Source: Lachnospiraceae bacterium UBA7026 (GTDB lineage: Bacteria > Bacillota > Clostridia > Lachnospirales > Lachnospiraceae). From it: DNA of 28,180 bases. The notes beneath the pieces were generated by a model. The model made no database searches. It worked only from the letters and a program-made list of their open reading frames with translations, and was not told the origin of the DNA. Location: the NCBI GenBank assembly GCA_002494165.1, contig DLBH01000048.1:1-28180 (forward strand). Reading direction: 5' to 3'. Below, in pieces: positions 23,801-28,180 of the stretch (its first letter is position 1; every line of letters starts with the position of its first letter). A program made the translations under genes and the position numbers.

Positions 23801-25900
23801 GCTGGAGACGAGTACACCCTGCCTGAACATGATGTCCATTTATATGCCCAGTGGAAGGACCAGGCGGTCAGACTTTACTATCATTCCAATGTGCAGGGAG
23901 AGAAGGAGGAACTTGTGATTGAGGATGCCCAGACTCCTGTGGCCCTTAAAACCTCTGTCAAACTGGATGGAGTTATGTTTGAAAATACAGGATATCATTT
24001 CACCGGCTGGAATGAGAGGGCTGACGGCAGCGGTAAGAGCCTGAATCCAGGAGAAAGTCTGCTGATAGATGAAGACAGACATCTCTATGCCCAGTGGACA
24101 GTGGCTCAGGAAAAATACAGGCTTACCTATCATTCTGCCTATCCGGAAGAATTGAAGACGGGTCAGGGGTCAGATACCATGAAAGATCTCTCAGAGACAG
24201 ACGGGGAGACCCCCTGCTTTGGACACAGTTCCATCGATATCAATGATAACCCCTTCAACCAGCCGGCCGGCTACTCTTTTGCCGGTTGGAATGGGAAAGC
24301 AGACGGAAGCGGTTTGTCCTGCCAGCCGGGAGACCATTATAATATGCCGGAAGAGAATGTTGATCTTTATGCCCAGTGGATTCCAGTAAAGACAGATGGC
24401 GACGGAAATGAGAGCCAGACAGAACCCGGTCCCAGCTCTACAGGGGACCAGACAGAACCTGACTCCGGCTCTACAGGGGAGGATCCGGTTGACCCCAATC
24501 TGCCGTCGGCTAAAAGCCTTGTCCTTGATGGCATAGAAAAAGAGTATCAAAGGGTTGAGAATATGCCTTTTGAAAAAATTATCGAGGAGGGAGAGGCTGC
24601 CTTAGCCATTCCTGTGACCGATGAAATGACTGATGAGGACAAGATTAATATACCTGGCAAGGGAGAGGGCAAGATCGCCAAGCTGGCAGATAAAACAGAA
24701 GGAGTGACCCTTGAAAAAGGACGCTATAAGGGGACACGAATTCCCGGCATCTATAGTAATGGCGAGAGGGTGGATTTTTCTATCACCGTTAGTAACAGTG
24801 GGTCTGCCGATCTTTTTGACCTGATGGTCAAGGATGTCATATCAGAAGACCTGAGAAGATATTTAGATGAGAAAACCCTGTCTTATTCCAAAGGGACTAT
24901 GCTTTCTAAAAATCAGGATAAGATTACTGTCACAGAACTGGCCCAGGAGGACGGATCCCTGGGACTGATGCTTAACCAATTGAAAGCAGGAGACCAGCTG
25001 GTCCTCCATGTATCAGCCTGTTTGACCGGGCTTACGGAAACAGTGTCAGGCCTGGAGAACAGTGTCCATTTATCGGGAAAATATATCAGTATCAATGAAG
25101 ACGGTGAAAAGGCTAAGATCTATATAGAGGATACAGACCAGTGTCACGATAAGGACACGATCGGAGGAGGAGCGCCTGTTCTTGTGGTTGCCAAACTGGC
25201 TGACCGGACCAAGGGTGTCATCCTGAAGGATGGAAGGTATTCCGGTGAAAAGCGGACCGGAAGCTACAAGGCAGGGGACAGGGTAGTATTTTCAATCAGA
25301 GTGAGCAACAGAGGTAAGTCACCGGCCTACCATGTCCAGGTAGATGACAGTCCTTGTGCGGCTCTGGCTGAGGCCCTTGATGTCAAAGGCTTTACCATGG
25401 ATACCGGAGACTTGTTAAACAGCCAGCAGGGGAGTAAGATCAGGGTTGAGAAAGGAGAAGCAGGGAAAGTCGTACTGGACAGACTCGAAGGCGGAGACTC
25501 TGTGCTCATCTATTATTATGCTACTGTGAAAAAAGATGCCGTCCCGGCCCGGGACCTGGCAAATGAAGTGACCGTAGAGGGGTGCTTCCTGAATGGGGAA
25601 AAAATAGCGAAAACTATGCTCATGCAGGATTCTGATAAGGTTGATATCGTCGGGGATAATCCTGACCCAGTGGAAGATAGACAGCCCGACTCCGGGACCA
25701 CCAGTCTTAAGCCTGCCACAAGCTTCAAGGACAGGACTTTTTCCCAAAAATCCCAGCCTGGGCAGAAGGATGATACGGAATCATCTTCTACTGTCAAGAC
25801 AGGGGATTCTAATGACGGGATGAAATACCTGGTCATGGCGGCCCTGGCTCTTCTCATGCTGCTGACCATAGTTTTTGTCCGGAAGAAAGCCGGAAAATAA
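17834..25900 (+). CDS. Giant mosaic cell-surface protein (putative sortase substrate)
   Basis: Predicted wall-anchored surface protein of 2688 residues, probably an adhesin (inference). A signal peptide (1-28, core AAFLMAVMLLL) is followed by an acidic Ser/Glu/Gln-rich stalk (about 75-235) and a 500-residue region of no recognised family (about 240-770). Three SpaA/Cna-B-like modules follow (about 773-1130), with Lys and Glu placed as in isopeptide-forming domains. Next come three DUF11-like modules (about 1145-1672), six B-repeats of the Listeria-Bacteroides/InlB type (1675-2182) and two more DUF11-like modules (about 2280-2635). The C-terminus has VKTGD (2654-2658), a hydrophobic helix and a basic tail RKKAGK, a variant sortase signal. 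No sortase gene lies in the window. The start is GTG with AAGGCGG upstream. It follows a strong promoter and a structured leader. Confidence 0.9.
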   Translation: MKRSGRKLAAFLMAVMLLLCNSGTTLAAETVHNIYAQDNIYRNTFSLRGKTAEKMNRLTEDTEGLPVRKADKGPVKLKAAAGPAGLGDMVESEIPEGQPDWSDQAGGDQGLKKEENSGQGSATEDRETQSGQETTSEEENKAGGGDSDSQDMDPADDGDVDKAREEDSEPDQVQKPSGNSGTSSTEEKDKSSYEGDQQQDEPDRESSQETSQETSPPAEEGTSASRGVLRTAGPDPNHNVTMPDRTSHYFLLQKNSDRISDVSDSDAKITGSEKEAAQYIFTEYPDGTAYNFSPTMTAETEVRVGGGSGGSVSLDKVVEGSYEEFGELLGNSKEGHIVSKVFDINRCSTDPYAIYTNVGSWFDSKSRKSYKVDMKMTVTGALYPGEETNKEKFTDKMVAPYVGFTNFDIGLIASQSDDVDVKLDFFYHGTEDKIEDIKGILEFIDIDAQQGVDLGEGIEKVILFNTGSSLMQYAPGLVSSSKGYVSSQTMKNLSSNNTNTTVMGLFSGNGVKCRFTLSKCDHLDTGGRARYAVPGGYGIPVANSLEEAICYYYANSTGFMGIRTDIKMLAPPEELNKSVYQGQIDKDQSAVGDRTLILENREEPVTFILSAGVNMTPDTDSARYKTFVISDDIDPLLKVNGVKVFSSKAGGTGDQKLDEVSSLFAISCKKKGKQGTEVKVTAEASALSSADFYGRVYYVHINTSVKSDQELEGEGISLEDYYQEKNQLGKAFEDKDFRGTFAVDNWGKLQVTDQFDILTERVPDPVIVNMPVKIAVKKIDGESGQPVKGVVFGLFPGKNITNYSKDQAICLATSNDQGIALFETGDQTSFYREEYGDGPYCIKELSLPDAMKYVWDVNTSWVYTINSLKEILPGDKKLEQPDQARTVINNNREITEGSIKVYKSCRDTGDLLEGAVFALSAWSESRKEYVDIANLEESKDALGRLVYTNKNKVTCTMDNLGRFKIREIKAPRGCVLTGKEWSFLAEGDLAAKTHEFNYQETSSEKTSKGSVICRNSLQKAILNIIKQDDAGNYVEGVVFQVIAAEDIYAPWNLDEKGKPLPGAQILVAKGTVVDQISTGADGRGRSTEGRELYIGSYEVKETAGAAGHVMNRESYHMTLTYGLDQTEKYLSYKLLANNKLMQPSLAVAKISDRTTNAEGGQVRYDGKAGRFMEKKIPGLYKAGDRIDFTIHVTNTGNTPLCHLEVTDDMDKINQEYGYSLSRFVNMETASFVLPDSGYIKTSMGNKARVYFFEKSHLKVMVNELEVGDSIELHVAGRILNNAKDAYHLENEVYVTARYSVKEDDEERHLEEVPTEALVDGEGNSLVRDQDYIHIPGDAQMEVLKMADRTGGIRIVNGEMTGGSKIPGIYKAGEKVRYKIIVKNTGTVRLKNIHVKDIMSQRLAAVTDVKNASFVLGEAKETEKDLTTFSGRTVKAKLVSPDEVLLCGSKDEGSGEDRLYSGDYVELVYEATILRDVANMYDLTNNVLVNSMYFDGESDRPLDQKQDQDKIELPGSVSARLAKLADRTRGAVLDHGRYRANSKISGIYESGEKVTYKITVTNNGTANLYHLILRDQMSKELLDALDESSVSFEDGTYQTQAGRKIRTNLVARKTLLMDFLAAGDSVDVYLHGRILEKKGNLFDLVNVVTLEASSFNGNEDESRDAREKDQEEEKSYRLTYHSNWDQEEKEADGETPCHAGTAVHVNGCSFDREGYIFAGWNSRKDGGGDSYSPDSLFTMPQADADLYAQWSRLPVDSRKEKTCRLIYDSNNIREQREYDEENPGTTSKVMGVNDNSFVYTGWSFMGWNTKPDGSGESFSPGDCVRLPDHDLYLYAQWLKNTSYTLIYDANNGTGMSRRDSQTPCPRGKVLVLEGNDFASGRDEDQAVFKGWNTRPDGSGDMLMPGDTKEINTDLVLYAQWDKKESEEDHPEKTSRIYYHANNGKIDYAVDAQTPAGQGSKVSLDENKFSFGLSAFTGWNTRADGSGKAYKAGDEYTLPEHDVHLYAQWKDQAVRLYYHSNVQGEKEELVIEDAQTPVALKTSVKLDGVMFENTGYHFTGWNERADGSGKSLNPGESLLIDEDRHLYAQWTVAQEKYRLTYHSAYPEELKTGQGSDTMKDLSETDGETPCFGHSSIDINDNPFNQPAGYSFAGWNGKADGSGLSCQPGDHYNMPEENVDLYAQWIPVKTDGDGNESQTEPGPSSTGDQTEPDSGSTGEDPVDPNLPSAKSLVLDGIEKEYQRVENMPFEKIIEEGEAALAIPVTDEMTDEDKINIPGKGEGKIAKLADKTEGVTLEKGRYKGTRIPGIYSNGERVDFSITVSNSGSADLFDLMVKDVISEDLRRYLDEKTLSYSKGTMLSKNQDKITVTELAQEDGSLGLMLNQLKAGDQLVLHVSACLTGLTETVSGLENSVHLSGKYISINEDGEKAKIYIEDTDQCHDKDTIGGGAPVLVVAKLADRTKGVILKDGRYSGEKRTGSYKAGDRVVFSIRVSNRGKSPAYHVQVDDSPCAALAEALDVKGFTMDTGDLLNSQQGSKIRVEKGEAGKVVLDRLEGGDSVLIYYYATVKKDAVPARDLANEVTVEGCFLNGEKIAKTMLMQDSDKVDIVGDNPDPVEDRQPDSGTTSLKPATSFKDRTFSQKSQPGQKDDTESSSTVKTGDSNDGMKYLVMAALALLMLLTIVFVRKKAGK
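20141..21238 (+). repeat. Three SpaA/Cna-B-like modules in the giant protein
   Basis: Three related modules begin at IAVKKIDGE (about residue 773), SIKVYKSCRD (about 897) and LNIIKQDDAG (about 1020). Each has a G-(V/A)-VF segment (GVVFGLF, GAVFALS, GVVFQVI). Each ends near a strand carrying Glu (YCIKELSLP, FKIREIKAP, YEVKETAG). This Lys...Glu layout is the one used by Cna-B/SpaA domains to form intramolecular isopeptide bonds. The modules are much diverged from each other at DNA level. Confidence 0.75.
21266..22848 (+). repeat. DUF11-like module array A (three modules)
   Basis: Modules start at AVAKISDRT (residue 1146), EVLKMADRT (1341) and ARLAKLADRT (1518). Each then runs through IPGIYKAG-type and ITVTNNGTANLYHL-type segments typical of DUF11/conserved-repeat domains in surface proteins. 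Modules 1 and 2 end with an acidic linker of the form DQD-x-I-x-(I/L)PG. Module 3 stops at about KDQ, where that linker would continue, and the B-repeats begin. Confidence 0.75.
22856..24379 (+). repeat. Six Listeria-Bacteroides/InlB-type B-repeats
   Basis: Six modules of about 75-90 residues begin with a (L/I)xYHSN- or IYDANN-like strand. They carry a (A/M/K/T)GWN core followed by DG(S/G)G, and each closes with LYAQW. At DNA level the closing C(T)TATGCCCAGTGG is nearly identical six times, ending at 23080, 23341, 23590, 23854, 24097 and 24379. These are beta-rich spacer or adhesion modules common in bacterial surface proteins. Confidence 0.88.
24671..25665 (+). repeat. DUF11-like module array B (two modules)
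   Basis: Two further copies of the module seen in array A begin at KIAKLADKTEG (residue 2280) and LVVAKLADRTKG (2450). They share GRY-x-G, (I)PG-x-Y-x-x-G-(E/D)-R-V and FSI-x-VSN with array A. The first is preceded by TDEDKINIPG, the same linker that joins modules 1, 2 and 3 upstream. The B-repeat block therefore interrupts an originally continuous array (inference). Confidence 0.75.
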
Positions 25901-26040
25901 AGCGGTAGTTTTAGAAGCTTTCAAAAGTTATAGCTGAGGTTTTAGAGAAATCCAGAAATATATGGCTGAAGTATTGGGGGAATCCAGAAAATATAGCTGC
26001 GGTTTTTAAAAAAATCCCAAAAAAGCTGGTTTTGATGGGG
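25901..26040 (+). repeat. Degenerate 29-32-bp tandem repeats after the giant gene
   Basis: Immediately after the stop codon there are four units and a partial fifth, starting at 25901, 25932, 25964, 25995 and 26024. The shared pattern is (A/G)GC(T)G.GGTTTTAGAGAAATCCAGAAAATAT with many substitutions. Units 2 and 3 both contain AATCCAGAAA. There are no stable hairpin, spacer/repeat alternation or coding features. It is a decayed minisatellite-like array. Confidence 0.6.
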
Positions 26041-26079
26041 CAGGCCCGCCAAACACGACCTTATTTAAGGCTTTTTCTG

Positions 26080-26108
26080 TTGGATTTAAACCATTTCTAT
26101 GGTAAATT
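26080..26108 (+). promoter_or_regulatory. Possible promoter of the 26-residue membrane protein
   Basis: TTGGAT (26080-26085), a 17-base spacer and TAAATT (26103-26108) lie about 44 bases before the ATG at 26152. The match is moderate in AT-rich DNA, so chance is a real alternative. Confidence 0.25.
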
Positions 26109-26151
26109 TATATATTATAAAACATATTTCAGGAAAGGAAGGAGGATAGGA

Positions 26152-26232
26152 ATGGAAAAGCATAAATTTTGGGCCTGGGCTACTGTATTCTGTTTTCTTA
26201 TGACTATGTACACAGGCTATAAAAGAAAATAA
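26152..26232 (+). CDS. 26-residue single-pass membrane protein
   Basis: Small gene with an excellent ribosome site (GGAAGGAGG at 26137-26145, six bases before the ATG). The peptide begins MEKHKFWAWA, has a hydrophobic core VFCFLMT of about 14 residues with flanks, and ends MYTGYKRK. The basic residues at both ends bracket one short membrane segment. I recall similar short proteins with a terminal TGY/TGH-K motif in Clostridia, but cannot confirm the family here. An in-frame upstream start at 26032 (TTG) would give 66 residues. It has no ribosome site and runs through the tandem repeat and promoter-like DNA, so I reject it. It may be transcribed from its own weak promoter or by read-through from the giant gene. 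Confidence 0.65.
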   Translation: MEKHKFWAWATVFCFLMTMYTGYKRK

Positions 26233-26317
26233 ATAAGAGGAGAAGACCTGGAGGCCATAGCCGGCTGGAATCCTGGCTTTATTAGGGTCTGGTTTTTAAT
26301 AATTGTATGGAATATTG

Positions 26318-26346
26318 TTTATATTATTTTAATAATATGTTATAAT
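26318..26346 (+). promoter_or_regulatory. Extended -10 promoter before the GH114-like gene
   Basis: TGTTATAAT at 26338-26346 is a perfect extended -10, with TTTATA at 26318-26323 as a weak -35 at 17 bases. The 12-mer ATATGTTATAAT is identical to the one upstream of the SH3-protein gene (16704-16715). The leader to the ATG at 26454 would be about 100 bases. Confidence 0.5.
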
Positions 26347-26453
26347 TATCTAATATATTTACATGTATTCACAGTCTTGTCCGGCTGGAAAATAGATGTA
26401 AACAGTATATTTAGACTATATTCACTATATTAGAAAGGAGATCAAAAAACTGC

Positions 26454-27707
26454 ATGAAAAATCATAAGAAGAAGAATGGAGCACTTTTTCTTGCCGTTGC
26501 CTTTGTTATGCTTGCCCTGCTGGCGCTGCCTGCGACTGCGGAGGCCAAAAGAACAAAAGTGGTCAAAAAAAGATCGGCCCTGATTACCAAAATCCTGTAT
26601 GTTGGTGATACTAAGCCAGTCAGTGTAAAGGTTAAGAATGCCAGGAACCTTAAGAAAACCAACTGGAGAGTAGTTAAGTCGACGCCTGCTATCAGAAAGG
26701 TTAAGCTGACGAAAAATCACATCAGCTTTTATGCCAGCGCAAATGAGGAAGGTATCTATGAGGTCATTGCCTTCCAGGTAATAAAAAAGACCAAAAAGAA
26801 GATATATTACCGTATGATACCCATCCGGGTTATCGTTAAAAATAAAACGGCAACTTCCTCGGCAAGAACGTCGGCCAGCAGTAAGAATGCGACGGCTACG
26901 GCCAGCAAGAATACCACAACTACAGCCAGCAAGAATACCACAACCACAGTCAGTAGCTCGGCCACAGGAAGAAGCGGCTTAATGCATGGGAAATACGGTG
27001 TATTTCTTGGGATTAACGGCGACCAGATCAGCAAGCTCAATGGCTATGATACGGTAGTAATTGAGCCTGAGGAATTCACCGCCGACCAGGTAGCCGGTCT
27101 CAAGAAAAGTGGTAAGACAGTCCTGGCCTATTTGAATGTTGGCGCCATAGAGAATTACAGGTCTTACTACGACACTTACAAGGGGCTTATCCTTGGTTCC
27201 TATGATGGTTGGCCCGACGAACATTGGATTAATGTGGCAGACGTCAACTGGCAGAATTTTGTGGTGAATACCCTGGCAAAGAAATATATTGGCATGGGTT
27301 TCCAGGGCTTCTATGTAGATAATCTGGATGTATATTATCACTTTAAAAAGGATGTCATCCGCAGCGGCTGTCTTTCCATCTTAAAGCGCCTGAAAGCCAT
27401 GAATGGGATTATCATGGTCAATGGAGCGGATGTGCTTGTAAGAGAGTTGATTGCGGCGGGAACCGTCCGATCTTACATGGATGTGGTTAACCAGGAGGAA
27501 GTATTTTCCACCAGCTATGGCCGTGTCCAGGATTTTGAAGATACACAGTATTTCCAGGATTATCTGGGCCAGGCCAAGGAAAAAGGGAAATTGATCTGCT
27601 GTCTGCTTGAATACGGGACCAGCAGTGAAGTCCTGTCTAAAATACAGACCTACGCTAATCAGAATGGATTCTTCTATTACTATTCACCCAGACGTAACCT
27701 GGATTAA
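26454..27707 (+). CDS. Secreted GH114-like (endo-alpha-1,4-polygalactosaminidase-type) protein
   Basis: Exported protein of 417 residues. A signal peptide (1-31) ends PATAEA. Residues about 32-129 form a basic Ig-like beta domain (ending in IPIRVIVKN). A Thr/Ser/Ala linker (about 130-175) contains three ASKN(T/A)TxT repeats. The C-terminal domain (about 178-415) resembles GH114/TM1410-type TIM-barrel hydrolases: YGVFLGINGDQI, VVIEPEEF (about 202-208), TVLAYLNVGAIENY, HWINVADVNWQ and FYVDNLDVY with Asp289. Relatives attack galactosamine-containing polysaccharides, but the substrate here is unknown. The ribosome site AAAGGAG is about 13 bases from the ATG, unusually far. It may act on cell-wall or biofilm polymers, consistent with the neighbouring surface proteins (inference). 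Confidence 0.82.
   Translation: MKNHKKKNGALFLAVAFVMLALLALPATAEAKRTKVVKKRSALITKILYVGDTKPVSVKVKNARNLKKTNWRVVKSTPAIRKVKLTKNHISFYASANEEGIYEVIAFQVIKKTKKKIYYRMIPIRVIVKNKTATSSARTSASSKNATATASKNTTTTASKNTTTTVSSSATGRSGLMHGKYGVFLGINGDQISKLNGYDTVVIEPEEFTADQVAGLKKSGKTVLAYLNVGAIENYRSYYDTYKGLILGSYDGWPDEHWINVADVNWQNFVVNTLAKKYIGMGFQGFYVDNLDVYYHFKKDVIRSGCLSILKRLKAMNGIIMVNGADVLVRELIAAGTVRSYMDVVNQEEVFSTSYGRVQDFEDTQYFQDYLGQAKEKGKLICCLLEYGTSSEVLSKIQTYANQNGFFYYYSPRRNLD
26874..26948 (+). repeat. Short repeats encoding the Thr-rich linker
   Basis: Two near-identical 24-bp units GCCAGCAAGAATACCACAAC(T/C)ACA (26901-26924 and 26925-26948) follow a related 27-bp unit (26874-26900). They encode ASKNTTTT-type linker repeats of the GH114-like protein. 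In-frame copy changes would alter linker length only. Confidence 0.8.
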
Positions 27708-27791
27708 AATGTTTTTCTGTTGTCTCTTTATTAGCCGGGAGACCAGGGACAGGTTATTGAAATTAAGAAAAAAGAGTTGAATTACTGCATA

Positions 27792-27829
27792 AAAGAGGGG
27801 GCTGCCTTTGAGGCAGCCCCCTCTTTATT
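27792..27829. terminator. Bidirectional intrinsic terminator
   Basis: A perfect 15-bp inverted repeat AAAGAGGGGGCTGCC (27792-27806)/GGCAGCCCCCTCTTT (27812-27826) with loop TTTGA. T-rich ends are present on both strands. It lies between the convergent GH114-like gene and the alcohol dehydrogenase gene and can serve both. Confidence 0.93.
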
Positions 27830-27856
27830 CACAACACGAAACCGTGTCAGATTCAA

Positions 27857-28180
27857 TTACATAAGCTGGCGGAACATAGCCTCGAAGTCCTCGAGGGAAG
27901 CACGCTTCGGATTGCCGGGCTCACAAGCATCAGCTGCTGCGGATTCGCACAGGAAGGGAAGATCCTCTTCCTTAAGAGCCTCAAGCTTGGTCGGGATTCC
28001 AACGTCAACAGATAACTGGCGAACAGCGTCGATAGCTGCCTGGCGGTATGCATCGGCATCCATTCCTTCTGTATCAACGTCAAATGCCTCAGCGATGTAC
28101 TTGAACTTGTCGCCTGTGGTCTCTTTGTTGAATTCCATAACGATCGGAAGCATCATAGCACATGCAACACCGTGAGGTGT
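27857..28180 (-). CDS. Iron-containing alcohol dehydrogenase, C-terminal part (partial)
   Basis: The minus-strand frame is open from the window edge (28180) to the stop at 27857-27859, giving the last 107 residues of a longer protein. It begins TPHGVACAMMLPIVMEFN, the region of group III (Fe-dependent) alcohol dehydrogenases in which the His of PHG is a metal ligand. YIAEAFDV, a helix with VRQLSVDVGIP, and a C-terminal region ending FEAMFRQLM follow. This layout is standard for the Fe-ADH C-terminal helical domain. The subfamily (butanol, 1,3-propanediol, lactaldehyde type and so on) cannot be decided from this fragment. The protein continues beyond the window, so no start is visible. It converges on the GH114-like gene across a shared terminator. 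Confidence 0.9.
   Translation of the reverse strand, partial: TPHGVACAMMLPIVMEFNKETTGDKFKYIAEAFDVDTEGMDADAYRQAAIDAVRQLSVDVGIPTKLEALKEEDLPFLCESAAADACEPGNPKRASLEDFEAMFRQLM

Noticed and set aside
25901..26040. CRISPR array
   Set aside because: The 29-32-bp units abut each other with no spacers, are poorly conserved and have no dyad; no cas gene is in the window.
26032..26151. 66-residue version of the small membrane protein starting upstream at a TTG
   Set aside because: There is no ribosome site at 26032, and the extension is translated repeat and promoter-like DNA, whereas 26152 has an ideal GGAGG.
27777..28175. Plus-strand 132-residue open frame at the right edge
   Set aside because: It is antisense to the clear iron-dependent alcohol dehydrogenase fragment and includes the terminator hairpin.

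Overview
The window looks like a chromosomal segment of a low-to-medium GC Gram-positive anaerobe, most likely a Clostridia member of the Lachnospiraceae type (inference). The pointers are strong AGGAGG-type ribosome binding sites, AT-rich intergenic DNA between roughly 50% GC genes, a class III fructose-1,6-bisphosphatase, the tsaE-tsaB-rimI-tsaD order, a sortase-type surface protein with a VKTGD sorting motif, and a 26-residue membrane protein. All genes read on the plus strand except the partial one at the right edge. No rRNA, tRNA, CRISPR array, phage gene or transposase was seen.

Left part (1-9.7 kb): housekeeping genes in close succession. These are Tex (S1 RNA-binding protein), a YcxB-like membrane protein with an acidic tail, and the t6A tRNA-modification set TsaE, TsaB and TsaD. 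RimI and ribonuclease Z are interleaved with that set. IspD and a ClpX-type AAA+ unfoldase follow. Most gaps are tiny or are overlaps, so much of 133-7156 is probably one operon serving tRNA modification and processing. Two of these proteins carry unusual N-terminal tails: RimI has a 30-bp tandem repeat encoding a Cys/Lys/Gly tail, and the ClpX-like protein has an acidic tail.

Middle (9.7-16.6 kb): central metabolism. Class III fructose-1,6-bisphosphatase is preceded by three evenly spaced dyads. An aconitase-family hydratase and the two acetolactate synthase subunits IlvB and IlvN follow, closed by a textbook intrinsic terminator at 16.6 kb. IlvB has a cysteine-rich insertion.

Right part (16.6-27.7 kb): a block of exported proteins with long AT-rich, structured intergenic regions. 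It holds a small double-SH3 secreted protein, a 2688-residue mosaic surface protein, a 26-residue membrane protein and a secreted GH114-like protein with an Ig-like domain. The surface protein combines an acidic stalk, SpaA/Cna-B modules, five DUF11-like modules and six Listeria-Bacteroides/InlB-type B-repeats. Its coding region is preceded by a strong promoter and a 5' UTR of about 210 nt, and followed by degenerate 31-bp tandem repeats. A perfect bidirectional terminator separates this block from the 3' end of an iron-containing alcohol dehydrogenase gene on the minus strand.

I found no complete new defence or mobile system. The best leads are the RimI repeat tail, the divergent ClpX-like unfoldase, the triple dyad before fbp, the IlvB cysteine insertion, the mosaic adhesin with its structured leader, and the intergenic structured RNA near 17.4 kb.
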